This document shows, one piece after another, positions 1-11,630 of a stretch of DNA of 64,000 bases (the stretch's first letter is position 1; the number at the start of each line of letters is the position of its first letter). A program made the position numbers and the translations under genes. Under the pieces are notes generated by a model. That model was given only the letters and a program-made list of their open reading frames with translations. It searched no databases and was not told the DNA's origin. The stretch comes from Sinotaia quadrata (Eukaryota > Mollusca > Gastropoda > Architaenioglossa > Viviparidae), in assembly GCA_028829895.1 (NCBI GenBank), contig CM054179.1:110773375-110837374 (forward strand), in the 5' to 3' direction.

Positions 1-107
1 TCTTTCCGGACACAAATAATAAAAAGCGTCTTTCCGGACACAAATAAAAAGCGTCTATCCGGACACAAATAATAAAAAGCGTCTTCCCGGACACTAATAA
101 TACAACG
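1..107. repeat. 28-bp minisatellite, cut by window start
   Basis: Four tandem units of about 28 bp (one of 25 bp) share the core TCCGGACACAAATAATAA and end in AAGCGTC. The array runs off the left edge, so its true length is unknown. No coding potential is visible. Confidence 0.93.
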
Positions 108-439
108 AGGAGGTTAAGATGGCTAATGATAACAGTCTACCGTCCACCTCGTTATATTAATAACCAAGAAACCTTTCTATCCGTTTATATATTCAAATCT
201 ATATATGTGTTTAGTCTGCACAATTAAAACTTTCTTTCAGTCGCCTGTGCTATTACTGATTTTCAGTTGCAGTTGTATGGTTGTGGGTTTTGTGAAATTT
301 GGTCTGGCTTTGGATTGTTTCGTTTCATTCAAAGGAAATGTTTACCTGTTTCATGATGTCATTATAAGTAATGGAATATATATATATAGATAGTCGTATT
401 TTCGAATATGTCACAATTTTAGATAGCATTTTATTCTTC
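108..439. other. AT-rich single-copy DNA
   Basis: This stretch has no recognisable gene, element or repeat. The short open frames in it are rich in Phe, Ile and Tyr, as expected from base composition. Confidence 0.6.
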
Positions 440-490
<51 letters not shown>

Positions 491-491
491 A

Positions 492-532
<41 letters not shown>
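440..532. repeat. (TCTA)n microsatellite
   Basis: About 23 copies of TCTA are interrupted once by AACTA. The apparent SIYL peptide reading is only the translation of the tetranucleotide. Confidence 0.98.
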
Positions 533-705
533 GTTACAATAAGAAATGACAACATAATTTATAATGCATTAAATATACATTACTAATATTGTTTTACTTT
601 GCTGACCAATCATCTACAATTAGTGCTTCTTTAAGGCATACAATTTTTAATTTTTTTAAACGTATCTTTACTGAATTACAATTATGAATAATAATAACAA
701 CAATT

Positions 706-740
706 CTGCTGCTGCTGCTACTACTACTACTACTACTACT
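706..740. repeat. (CTG)n(CTA)n trinucleotide tract
   Basis: Four CTG units are followed by about eight CTA units. The minus strand reads as poly-Ser only because of the repeat. Confidence 0.95.
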
Positions 741-902
741 AGTAATGGAGACGTGATAAAGCACTAACTGTACAAAAAGACAAATAAACAAAAAAATGAA
801 TTTAGAAAAAAAAGTGACGCGAAGAATGTGCTGTTCTTTCTGATAAAAATAAATGTCTTCATAAGACACTTGACAAGTCAAATAAGGATAGTTTTAATAA
901 AG

Positions 903-903
<1 letters not shown>

Positions 904-952
<49 letters not shown>
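904..952. repeat. (AT)n microsatellite
   Basis: About 24 AT dinucleotides are uninterrupted. Confidence 0.98.
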
Positions 953-956
<4 letters not shown>

Positions 957-2337
957 TTACAAATGAAATGACAAAATAGATGAAAGTATTGTTACTGTAA
1001 GACATTTACATGATGAGCTCACACCCCGATTAAAATCATTCTGCTACAGGGAATGTTACACTCACTGTATGGGATTTAAAGACCAAGCACTTGCAGGGTT
1101 TTTTTTGTTTTTTTTTGTTGTTGTCACGTGACCACACTAGAACATATAACATTAACAAGCGCACTGTCTACGTGGAAAGGTGACTGAGCAGACAAAGAAT
1201 TAAACCAAAACCATTCTAATAAATCCGGACTGAACAATCGATGCGAGAACAAAGCCGATCTTTTTTGTAGCTAAGTGAATATTGCGTCATGTATGTATAG
1301 ATCCTTGGAGGTTATAACGAAGGATTAACCCGGTCCGCGCCCGAATGCAGGGCACTCCCGTAGCGCGCACAATATCTTCGCGTTACTACCTTGAGAGGAA
1401 ATAGAATGGGTGGGTAAAGGCGTGGTTGGTCTGCAGTAAATTAGTAGTTCGATAATGTAACATTCGGACAAGTCTATTAAATACCAATGTTGGCTCTCAT
1501 ATGCTCAGGCGTTGCTAAGTCCATGTACGCAAACTCTCTCCCCCTAAATAAAATATAATTAGGCCGTTATACGAACTACTTCTGTAGTTCTGGAGACAAA
1601 TTTGCAACTTGACGATGGGTCTGATTTTGCCGATCTTTAACGGTACAAACGTGCTAATGTTTTTGTCCCGAGGGGAAAAAGAATAATACACCACAACAAA
1701 ACTTCTGAAGTTGTGTAAAGCAGCTAGCGAAAATTACTCCAGAGAAGGAAGAAGGAATTTAAATTTACACAAGCTCAGACATGCAAGACATATAAATAAT
1801 TCAGGGAATCGAAGGATAGGAACGAACTGTCCGAATGGTGCTCTCAATTTTAGACAGGTCAAAATATTAACCATGCAAAGGCCAACCACTATGCCCACAC
1901 AGCAGAACTTGCTATTGCACGTAAATGGCCTGTACGCAAAAAAAAGCTAAATGAATAGTGTCCCCTTTGTCATACATTAACCGAGATACTGTAATGGAAG
2001 TTCATTTAGAATTAGTGGGTCACGGGCTTTTAATTAATGAAAGTTAGATTACTGACGACAGAGATAAAACCGAGCTTTAATGAAGAGGCGGATGAACATT
2101 GCTGCTACTGCAGACCAGATTGGTTATTTCCAAAAAGTGTCTGAAATTCTGCGACAAATGGTAAATTAATCTTAAATAGAAAGGCTTCCAGGGCATGACG
2201 TGTCTTTGAGCGCGAGTTTGTTTGGATGCACCAGCGCGCTCTGCCGGTTCCAATGTAATCAACCAATGCATGTTAGACTTAATCAGTTTACTGGACTGAA
2301 GGGACTGCCAGCAATTTCTGATCAATAATTTCCAAAC
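953..2337. other. single-copy DNA with a GC-richer island at about 1,240-1,640
   Basis: No gene could be supported. The segment 1,240-1,640 is less AT-rich than its surroundings (for example TAACCCGGTCCGCGCCCG near 1,327) and contains no repeat, so it could be a conserved non-coding element or decayed exon. The open frames at 1,711-1,950 (+) and 2,077-2,325 (-) show no known domain or splice context. Confidence 0.4.
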
Positions 2338-2530
2338 GTACTTAACAGCCAGTTATGTACTCAATAACCAGTTATGCCATCAATAACCACTTATGCACTT
2401 AATAACCAGCCAATGGCGCAATAACCGGTCTGTGTTTCTTTTAACCTGTTATGCACTCAGTAAACACATACCCACTCACTCACCATTAATGTGACTAAAT
2501 GTCAGTTAGGCACTCATTAATGGGATATAT
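2338..2530. repeat. degenerate ~25-bp minisatellite
   Basis: About seven diverged units share AACCAGTTATGCACTCAAT. Units vary in length and identity, so this is an old array. Confidence 0.75.
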
Positions 2531-2639
2531 TATCATTAACTAGATACGCAGTCTGTAGCTAACAGTCAAAGGAGTGCAAAGGAAACCACATTATTGATAT
2601 TATGCATGCTTGTGTATGACGCCTACGTCACAATAGTTA

Positions 2640-2732
2640 ATGGTTATTATTATTATTACTATTATTATTATTATTATTATTATTTAATCATCCACGACTA
2701 ATTACAAGTGATAAGAATCTTAATTTATGTTA
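2640..2732 (-). repeat. dispersed repeat B, copy 1, with (ATT)n tail
   Basis: An (ATT)n tract is followed by TTTAATCATCCACGACTAAT and ACAAGTGATAAGAATCTT. The same about 45-bp core with a trinucleotide tail occurs at 11,950-12,012 in the opposite orientation and at 21,862-21,930. Read on the minus strand, the element ends in (AAT)n, like the 3' tail of a SINE or LINE. Only the end is conserved, so the class is an inference. Confidence 0.6.
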
Positions 2733-3011
2733 TTAATAATTCTCCAGAAGACACCACTCGTCTCTCTCACTTGGCGGATGTGCGGGCACTGTAAACGTTT
2801 CTCTCTTCCACAACATTAACGACAAGCATTCACTATCACACAATATTTCCATAGGTGGAAAACATTACTAAAGGAGAAGACAAATCTGTCTTTTAATCTA
2901 TATATAGCGAGCCCCATCCACATAAAGTCTTTCCAAAGTATGGTTAACAATACTTGTAAGAAGTACAATACATTTATTAAATCAACAATCAAATATAACA
3001 TATGTGTGGCG

Positions 3012-3480
3012 AGGGTTCGTGTGGTGTCTGTATTCTTAATTAATTATATGACATTATATTCATAAATAATTCATATTAATAATTCTCTCTTTCCCAAACA
3101 ACCACAATCACCCAAAGGGTCTTGTCCTTGCGGTCTTGGAGGGACTAAGTCAAACCCGGAAAGTCTATGGAATCTGTGTTCCTCTCTCTCAGGTGTTACT
3201 CGTCTGGTCAATGGCCCTCAACTGAACTATCTCGTCAGTCTATCCCTTGTCTAGCCCTCAACTGAACTATCTCGTCAGTCTATCCCTTGTTTAGCCCTCC
3301 ACAAATGCTCCCTATGTCGGAGATAGGACTTTCTCAAAAAATGTGCGTAGACCAGCTTTCTATCGTAATTACGTCATTGGTTGCCCCCCACCTATCTCCC
3401 GGCACATTTACCTCCTTTCAAGAATCAAGAGTAGATAAGTAAGAAGTTTAACAAATTCATTAAAAGAAAAAAATACTAAA
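3012..3480 (+). repeat. dispersed repeat A, copy 1
   Basis: About 450 bp match the reverse complement of 38,860-39,295 with many long identical blocks, for example CAGGTGTTACTCGTCT and TTACGTCATTGG. This copy carries an extra 40-bp tandem duplication starting at CCCTCAACTG (3,215 and 3,255). No ORF, terminal inverted repeat or tail is seen. A solo terminal repeat or a non-autonomous transposon are both possible. Confidence 0.75.
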
Positions 3481-4020
3481 ATTTTCTCATTTACAAATTA
3501 CGAAAATCATAATCACCCGAAAGTAATATCTACATATATAAAGTTCAGAATCTATAGCATATCTCTCATTTTCTCAACAAAATTTAAAGAATCAAAATAG
3601 TCATCAATTTCCACTACCCTAAACCAATAATGAGAAAGATATCTGCACAAGTAAATCTTGTTACTGTTCCCAGAACAATTACTAAATCAGTCTCAATACT
3701 TCTAAGTTATAATGGTCAGAATAAGAACGAATAAGAAGAATAGAAATCGAAATTTAGTTTTCTTATTTAGGCGAAAAATATGCGAAGAATGATTAAATGT
3801 CACCAGTCACCTCAAGAATTCCATAGAAATGGTTAATCAGACATATCCATGTTAAAATCTGATGCAATTTTAACTGTTCACATTTTTTATTATATGTACC
3901 ATCTGACCAAATGCTGTGTATTAAAATTATTGTATAAACAGTTGAAACGCTGTAACGTGTGAACTGACTAACCATATATGACAATGCTCTATTGCATGAC
4001 AAATATTTCCATGATGTAGT
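3481..4020. other. AT-rich single-copy DNA
   Basis: Nothing recognisable lies here. The open frame on the minus strand at 3,793-4,002 lacks domain signatures. Confidence 0.5.
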
Positions 4021-4205
4021 TCAGATGTTCCATTGCTTGTCACAAATGGTTAAAGGGGATGTTCTGTTGCTGGACATAAATGGTTAAAAGGGATGTTCCG
4101 TTGCTGGATATAAATGTTAAAAAGGGATGTTCCATTGCTTGTCACAAATGGTTAAAAGGGATGTTCTGTTGCTGGACATAAATGTTAAAAAAGGGATGTT
4201 TTCAA
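4021..4205. repeat. 33-34-bp minisatellite
   Basis: Five to six units read GGGATGTTCCATTGCTTG then CACAAATGGTTAAAA. Two subtypes (TTCCATTGCTTGTCAC and TTCTGTTGCTGGACAT) alternate, which suggests higher-order duplication. Confidence 0.92.
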
Positions 4206-4299
4206 TGATTGTTGACCAAAACACAGCAGGCAACAACATCTCTCACAGGTAAACAACATGGCGCGAGAATGAAAGAAAAAATGGCGCTGAAGGACGTTA

Positions 4300-4550
4300 T
4301 TAAGAAAAGTAATATTGGTTCTAGCAGAGTTCACGACCCTAATTGTGTCTTTAACCCTTCCAATACTGGCGCGTTTAGCCGAGTTCACGAATCTGATCGT
4401 GTCTTTAACTCTTCCAATACTGGTGCTTTTAGCCGAATTCACGAATCTGATAGTGTCTTTAACTCTTCCAATACTGGTGCTTTTAGCTGGGTTCACGACC
4501 TGGACCAATTCTTTAACCCTTCCAATATTGCAGGAGGTCGACTTCATTAT
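4300..4550. repeat. 54-bp minisatellite, open in several frames
   Basis: Four units of exactly 54 bp begin at GTTCACGA positions 4,329, 4,383, 4,437 (as ATTCACGA) and 4,491. Because 54 is divisible by three, two plus-strand frames and one minus-strand frame stay open through the array; the longest plus frame (4,209-4,553) has an 18-residue period containing FNSSNTGAFSR. Non-repeat sequence before it (4,209-4,310) is also open. Without splice or homology support I treat it as non-coding. Confidence 0.85.
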
Positions 4551-4679
4551 TAAAAGAAACTTTATTTCGTTAGTGTAAAGCGAATTAATTAATATCGAAT
4601 TAGGAATGTCTTGTACTTTGCGAGCCTTATGTTTGTTAAGTCAGGCATTCTGTTTAAGCAATAACAGAAATGAAAAGTT

Positions 4680-4850
4680 TTCAAAAATCTCTTAATGCGG
4701 TATATAGCTCTCTCCCCCGCTCCCCGGTCCACATTTTTTTTCGTCGCCGGGAAAACCCCAAGTAATATTAATGATCGACGGTGCGAGATTAGTTATTTAA
4801 ATGCGCAATAGGATTAGTAAACGGGACGTATTTATACACTCTCTTGCCAC
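4680..4850. promoter_or_regulatory. possible conserved non-coding island
   Basis: A GC-richer, non-repetitive block contains homeodomain-type ATTA/TAAT cores (AATATTAATGATCGAC, ATTAGTTATTTAAATG). It stands out from flanking arrays, but only composition supports a regulatory role. Confidence 0.2.
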
Positions 4851-4869
4851 TCAATCTCATTATCAGGCG

Positions 4870-5540
4870 ACATGCTACGGTTTCGATGAGAATGTAGAAA
4901 CAGGACGTTCTTAATAGTGTTTGACAGATGAAGTTTTTTTCCCCTCGGCAGGCAAGGAATGTTGTTAAGCTGTATTTGCACGAAGAATGTTTTCCAGTGG
5001 CAATGGAAAGTATCAGCATTGTACATTTTTCTAAAGTTTTCCAGTTGAAACGGGAATGCTTCAATACTGTAGTCGCACGAAGAATGTTTTCCAGTGTAAA
5101 ATGGGAGGATCTTTATTACTGAGAAAAAATACTTTTCAATGGGAGATGGGAGACTTTTAATATTTTACAAGTATTAAGAAGAATGTTTTTGGCAAAAGAC
5201 AAATTTTTAAAATTAACCTGCTCTTTAAATATTTTTCTGCGGAATTTAAAAAAGATAAATACTTTGCATTCTATGAAGAATGCCTTTTGATTCGTAGTAT
5301 AAGAGAGGAAATTTTCCGGAAATAAGGGAGATTTTCAATGGTTAGCGTGCAAATATGATTTTTCCGTTTGGAAATGTGATATTTCATGCTACATGTAGAT
5401 ACAATATTATTATTAGGATTTAAGAAAAACAAAAAACCGTATTCTGGTAGCAGCATTCACTCTTTTGAAATTTTTTACGCAAAAGAAGAATATTTTTGGT
5501 TCTATATTTTTAGTTTGTGCATATCACGAAGACTTTTCGA
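4870..5540. repeat. degenerate ~97-bp repeat with GAAGAATGTTTT motif
   Basis: The motif GCACGAAGAATGTTTTCCAG occurs at about 4,979 and 5,076, and weaker GAAGAATGTTTTT, GAAGAATGCCTTTT and AAGAATATTTTT echoes follow at about 5,177, 5,275 and 5,485. This looks like a decayed tandem array. Confidence 0.6.
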
Positions 5541-5541
5541 C

Positions 5542-5675
5542 GTCATGTACTATTGAGAGTCTACCAGAGTGTGTACGTCACTCCAGTGCATCAAGATAAG
5601 TTGTGATGTCATGTACTATTGAGAGTCTACAAGAGTGTGTACGTCACTCCAGTGCATCAAGATAAGTTCTGATGC
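5542..5675. repeat. 66-bp tandem duplication
   Basis: Two nearly identical units start at GTCATGTACTATTGAGAG (5,542 and 5,608) and differ at two or three bases. Confidence 0.95.
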
Positions 5676-6400
5676 GAAAGTGACTACAGTATGGCTAGAA
5701 CTGAATAGTGCAGTAGGATGAAAACTGTTACTTATTTTTCTAAATCTTGTTAACTTTTCTTTTATTAAATTTCTTTTTATTGTTCTTTAAACGTAATTTC
5801 TGTCGTTTGTTATCGTAGTCTGAAGTGATAATCTAATGATTACGTCTTGTCCTCTGTTCGTCTATTTATAATCGTCATACATCTATTCATAAACATCGAT
5901 TCTCAGCTATAACTGAGTGGGGGCCGGAGCCAACTTGGCGGCGTACTAGTATATCGGGGAGGGGGGGGTAACAGTTGCAGATATACAATTACAACCAGTG
6001 ACCCCAGTGACACCAACTCTTGTAGATGTCTTGTATCATAACTAATTACTCATATTTTATATAACTCATTATTACAAAGTCACCCCAGGGTACAGCGGCG
6101 ACAACATGATGCGCTATTTTGCAGTATTCTTACAATTGTAAGAACCAAAACGAGGCATTAATATATATATATTTTAAATGCTATGTGCTGTTTTATGCAG
6201 GATCTTTTTTAAACGTAACTCGTAACAGCCATCATCAGACTACATATTTCTACAAGACAAGGGGAATATATTTTATTTTAAAACCTTGTAGCAATCATTC
6301 TAAAGCGCTACACTTTTTTCAGTACGAAGCTGAAATTGAAAAGTTTCTAATTAATTATGAAGTGCTGTTTCTTGATCAGTTCGGTCAGTCATTATGAAGA
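5676..6400. other. single-copy DNA
   Basis: No gene was recognised. There is a short G-run at about 5,956-5,968. The open frame 6,119-6,397 (+) has no family signature. Confidence 0.5.
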
Positions 6401-7260
6401 CGCGATCCGTTTGAGAACGATACGCCGTTCGAACGCGAGGCTGGCACGTTCAATTCAATATACAGTCAAATCAAGTAACGATTGTCTGTACCCCGCCGGG
6501 TAGACATGGAGTCATTATAACAGAACCGAATAATTAGCTTGGCCGCCAAGTCTTATTTAAATGCACGCACCCACGATAAGGTGGATATTTGTATGGCACC
6601 AAACACATCCATACATACAATAACTAGCAAAAAATCCACAAAACCAACAACAACTGCAACTACAACAACAAAAATGCAGGCACGCCAGGACTAAATCTGC
6701 GTTTGCCGCAGTCAACGATCACGCAAAAGGTTAACGGCACAAATACGTGTTTCTGCGGCAAAACCACGTCTCGGCTAACAAGAGGGGCACGGCAAACATT
6801 CCAATGGTCGTGCCTTCGCATAGCTTTGTACCCGTCTCCTGTAGTAGTGGAGGAACCTAGTCGGACATTCACTGGAGCCTGGTGTCGCTCCATTCTAGTT
6901 AGATGCTAATTAGTTTGACACCAGATTTCCGTGTGTAGCAGCTATTGTTGAAGAAGACATCTAATTAGGGGGAGGTCACTCTTAGACAACGGGTAGGGGT
7001 GGAGGGGAATTTGTGTCGTAAAACGTACGCGTTAGATAATGACGTCGACTTCGAGTTGGATCAATGCTGATCAGTTTTCTTGTGGACACCGGTCCCGCCA
7101 TTTGACACCTCCTGTTCGCTTGCTTCGCAGACTTGTAAATTCGAGCTATCGACCCGCGGGTCATTTATTAATGATGGTCCACGGCAATCCACGGAAACGA
7201 ACAGCGCTAATAATTATTTCATTATTGCGGGGACCATTAAATTCGTAAGTGAAAAGTCTT
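6400..7260. promoter_or_regulatory. GC-richer single-copy island, candidate conserved element
   Basis: About 850 bp without tandem repeats and with balanced base composition contain several homeodomain-like cores (AATAATTAGC, GCTAATAATTATTTCATT) and a strong donor-like GTAAGTGAAA at 7,246. Open frames exist on both strands (6,660-6,909; 6,982-7,248), but no domain is evident. It could be an enhancer or decayed exon; cross-species alignment would decide. Confidence 0.25.
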
Positions 7261-7354
7261 TGCATTACGTTCTAATCAGCGTTTTGAGCAGCATGCAACG
7301 ACCGAGTTTAATTGCATTATGGGATGTACTTTCTCTCGCTCTTGGTGCTTCTGT

Positions 7355-7415
7355 GGCACGAACGCACACACGCACGCTCGCACACGCAAGCACGCACGTA
7401 CTCACACACACAGAC
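7355..7415. repeat. CA/CG-rich low-complexity tract
   Basis: An irregular mixture of ACGC, ACAC and AAGC dinucleotide-like units. Confidence 0.9.
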
Positions 7416-7530
7416 ATGATTACATCTAAATTAGCGATAGGATAGATCAATGAATGAAGAAGGTGGGTGACTGGCTTCAGAGGCTGATAGAAAGACAAAT
7501 AAATAAAAATAAAACACACACATATATGTA

Positions 7531-7655
7531 AACAGATACACAGATGATTACATAGTTTATAGTGAGGTACAATTTATCAAGGATAGGTAAATAGATACAC
7601 AGATGATTACATACTTTATAGTGAGGTGCAATTAATCAAGGATAGGTAAATAGAT
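7531..7655. repeat. 60-bp tandem duplication
   Basis: Two copies contain AGATGATTACATA at 7,541 and 7,601, followed by TATAGTGAGGT and AATCAAGGATAGGTAAATAG. A short (GATA)n tract follows at 7,670-7,688. Confidence 0.93.
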
Positions 7656-7660
7656 AAATT

Positions 7661-8084
7661 GACAAACATAGATAGATAGATAGATAGAGGAAAACAAAAA
7701 GACACATATTACAGTTATATAAATAGTATACAAACAAATAATAGAGAGCTAATTGAGATACAGAGAGGCAAATAGACAAATGACAAGACAAAAAGAAATA
7801 TGCAAAATAAACAGACAGATAATTAGCGGGTATCGTTTGTACTTAGAGAAACAATTCATTTGTATCAGAAAATAAACTTTAATAGAGTTCTATTGTACCT
7901 TAAAAAAATAATACAGTTTAAATATACAAGTTGACATTTTTCTGATTGTAAAGAACAATTTGGAAACTTTGCAGTATTTTATTCAATTGAACGCTCTTAA
8001 TTTCTGTTTGAACTCAAGAGTTTATGATTAAGACTCGTATGAATATCAATAGTTTGAAGTTAGGTCTCCATGTCACTGTTCAAA
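7661..8084. other. AT-rich single-copy DNA
   Basis: Nothing recognisable beyond short purine-rich runs. Confidence 0.5.
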
Positions 8085-9612
8085 ATTCAATCTAACTTAA
8101 ATTAGATTAAGTTGATTAAATTAGATTAAGTTGAAATTTGATTAAGTCCAAGTTAGTCCATCCAACTATCACTGATCTGAAGTTCCAGTTAGCCCAGTCC
8201 AAATGTCACTGGTCCAAAGTTAATCCAAGTTAGTCCAGTCCAACTTTCACTGGTTAAAGGTTGGTCCATGTTAGTCCAGTCCAACTGTCACTGGTCCGAA
8301 GACCAAGTTAGCCCAGTCCAAATGTCACAGGTCTAAAGTTAGTCCAAGTTAATCCAGTCTAACCTTCACTGGTTAGAAGTTAGTCAAAGTTAATCCAGTC
8401 CAACTTACACTGGATAGGGTTAGTCTAAGTTAGCCCAGTCCAACTGTACTGGTCCAAAGTTAGTCCAGTCCAACTGACAATTGTCCAAAGTTAATCTAGT
8501 CCAACTTTCACTGGTCAGAGGTTAGACAAAGTTAGCCTAGTCCAACTGTCACTAGTTCAAAGTTAGTCAAGTCCATCTTTCACTGGTTAGAGATTAGTCC
8601 AAGTTAGTCCAGTCCATCTGCCACTAATCCGAAGTCCAAGTTAGCCCAGTCCAACTGTCACTGGTCCGAAGTTACTCCAGCCCAACTTTCACCAGTTAGA
8701 CTGTTAGAGGTTGGTCAAAGTTAGTCCAGCCCAACTGTCACTGATCCGAAATTAATCCAGTTAGTCCAGTCCAACTATCACTGGTTAGTTAAAGCTAGTC
8801 CAGCCCGTCACTGGTCCGAAATGAATCCAGTTAGTCTAGTCCAACTGTCACTGGTTCGAACTCAAGTTAGCCCAGTCCAAACATCACTGGTCCAAAGTTA
8901 GTCCAAGTTAGCCCAGCCCAACTGTCACTTATTGAAGTTAGTTCAAATTAGTTTGAACACTTGTCTGAAGTTAGCCTAGTACACTGGTTTGAAGTTAGTT
9001 CAAGTTAGTCCAGTCCAACAAACACCGATCCGAAATTAGTCCAGTCCAACTAACACTTGCCCGAAGTTAAAGTTAGCCCAGTGCAACTGACACTTGTCCA
9101 AAGTTAGTCCGAGTTAATCCAGTCCAAATGACACTTGTCTATAATTAGTCCAAATCAGTCCAGTCCAACTGACACTTGTTCGAAGTTAGTCCAAATTAGT
9201 CCAGTCCAACTGACACATGTTCGAAGTTAAAGTTACTCCAGTCCATCTGATACTTGTCCAAAGTCAAAGTTAGTCCAGTCCATCTGATACTTGTCCAAAG
9301 TCAAAGTTAGTCCAGTCCAAATGAAGGTCAAGTTAGTCCTTTCAAATTGACACTTGTCTAAAGTCAAAGTTAGTCCATTCCAACTATTACTTGTTTGAAG
9401 ACCAAGTTAGTCCATTCCAACTGGTACGTGTTTGAAGTTAAAGTTAGTCCAGTCCATGTGGCGATTGTCCAAAGTCAAGTTAGTCCAGTCATCTGATACT
9501 TGTCCGAATTCCAAATTAGTCCAGTCCAGCTGATATTAGTCCAAAGTCCAAGTTAGTCCAGTCCAACTAGCAGTTGCCTGAAGTTCAAGTTAGTTCAGCC
9601 CAACTGACAATA
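8085..9612. repeat. 1.5-kb degenerate minisatellite (AGTTAGTCCAGTCCAACT family)
   Basis: Roughly 35-40 diverged units of 35-55 bp are built from AGTTAGTCCAGTCCAACT, GTCACTGGTC or ACACTTGTCC, and GAAGTTAGTCCA. The half-unit AGTCCA itself recurs about every 8-20 bp. The 5' half favours 'CACTGGTC' and the 3' half 'ACACTTGTC', so the array has two subfamily domains. No ORF is maintained. Confidence 0.93.
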
Positions 9613-10612
9613 TAAAGAGCTGGTTCTTGAATTCGTAATCACCGAGGCATCAAATCCAATAATAGAGCATCCTGTTGCATACTTTCATTTCAATCATACT
9701 CTTTTGCCGTGTTTTCTGTACTTTTAAAAGTGTGCCATGTAAAGTATTTGACGTTCTGATCTTGATAGACGAATCTGTCCCTCCACGGCGCCGTGTGATG
9801 ATTAAATATTGTAAGCTGCCCGGAGCTTTTAGAAATTAATTCTCGTCCTCGTCTTCGTCCTCCTCCTCCTCCTCAGCGAAATAGACATCATTATCGTTAT
9901 CGTACAAGCGTATTCATCATTCTCCCCACAGTCGTCATCATTATCGATATCATTAAATAAACCACTGAGTCAATCAATTAGCAATCATTCACTCGCTTTC
10001 TTTATCCACAGATTTCTCCCTGGCTCCATTCAGCCCTCTTACCCATCACTCATGAGGAAAAGAATCAATATTACAAATTTTAATATAAAGAAGTTCTTTT
10101 GACTAGTACCTGCAATCACCTCATCAAGACACTTGATTACATATTACTTTTATTGCCTTGAACAACAATGAGGATTCTAGTTTCAACGTTCCTTTATTTC
10201 TGTAGGGTCTCTCTTTATTGTCTTGCGGTAACTGTTCGCAACATACTCTGATTCAAGCACTTAGCTTGTTAGAAGCACTCAAACAATTTGCAGTCTTCTG
10301 ACAAGAGTCATGTCCCTTGTTTCTCAGGAGCTTTTATTGTTCTTGTCTGGTTTTCTTTTAGTGGTACAGCACGATCTGATTTCAGCAATGGCTTTCGGTC
10401 GACGGCACCACTAGAACTTTTGCAGACATGCAAACTCACAAGTACTGGCCGGCTGTAAAATAGAAATAAGTTTAGCATATTCATAATGTGAATATAATTG
10501 CTCCTCCACTGATCTACGTTACATAGAATAATTAATTATTTTAATCCTTTCTACATCAAATACATCCTACTACATTCAGTTCTCGACTCAGAAAAAGTAT
10601 TTGCCTGTATAG
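9613..10612. other. single-copy DNA with a CTC-rich tract
   Basis: A (TCC)n-like run lies at 9,841-9,876 in an otherwise unremarkable AT-rich region. No gene seen. Confidence 0.5.
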
Positions 10613-11335
10613 TTTCATCATGATTGCGATTAAACTCACTATAGTAAACACCGGGTTACATAGCCTTCAGTGAATTACAATAAACTCACTATAGTAAACA
10701 TTAGTTTGCAACACCAGTGATTGACTTAAGTAGAGTTACAATTAAACTCACTATAGTAATCGTTTGTATACATTAACTATGACTTACTTCAGTGAGCTAC
10801 AATTAAACTCACTCTAGTAATCGTTTGTATACATTAACTATGATAACTTCAGTGAACTACAATTAAACTGACTAAAATCAACTTTGGATTATAGTAGCTC
10901 TGACTTACTTCAATGACTTGCAATAAAATTACTATAGTAAACATAGACTTATTGTAATAATGACTGAATTTTGTGAGTTAAAATTAAACCTCGCTACAGT
11001 AACATTTGGTTTACATCACTATGACTTGAGAGAGTTACAATAAAATCGTTACAGTAAATATTTTCACCAATATTAATGAGATTTCAGTGAGAGAAAATTA
11101 AACTCAAACAGTAAAATTGGTTGTGACTTTCGTGAGTTATAATTAAACTCACTTTGGTTTACACTAGTTAGTATGCTATCTTCTGTCGGTTGCAATTAAA
11201 CTCACTAAAGTGAACACTAATTTACACTAGCTGTGACTTAGGAGAGTCAGAGTTAAATTCACTATTGACTGATTTACTCCAGAAGCAAATGACCAGTGAG
11301 CTAGGATTGAACTCACTATAGTAAACATTAATACT
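10613..11335. repeat. degenerate ~65-75-bp minisatellite
   Basis: About ten diverged units share GAGTTACAATTAAACTCACT and ATAGTAAACATTNGTTTACA followed by TATGACTTACTTCAGTG. Divergence rises toward the right end. Confidence 0.88.
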
Positions 11336-11354
11336 CGTCATTCCTTTCTTCTTA

Positions 11355-11576
11355 AACTATATGTCTGAGTATGCACGAGACATTACCAGTATCTCCAACT
11401 ATATGTCTGAGTATGCATGAGACATTACCAGTATCTCCATCTATATGTCTGAGTATGCATGAGACATTACCAGTATCTCCAACTATATGTCTGAGTATGC
11501 ATGAGACATTACCAGTATCTCCAACTATATGTCTGAGTATGCATGAGACATTACCAGTATCTCCAACTTATCTGTC
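11355..11576. repeat. 42-bp minisatellite
   Basis: Five units of 42 bp read ATGTCTGAGTATGCATGAGA then CATTACCAGTATCTCCAACT. The 14-residue peptide repeat (MHETLPVSPTICLS) on the plus strand is an artefact of the multiple-of-three period; there is no start context or homology. Confidence 0.96.
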
Positions 11577-11630
11577 TCTCAACCAGAGATAACTCACAAA
11601 TGCTTGTCCAATCTGACGAATTATACGAAT

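Noticed and set aside
371..586. SIYL-rich ORFs here and at 15,104-15,471
   Set aside because: Pure translation of (TCTA)n; all frames are open because the tetranucleotide contains no stop.
11371..11592. MHETLPVSPTICLS repeat protein
   Set aside because: 42-bp minisatellite whose period is divisible by three; no upstream gene structure or homology.
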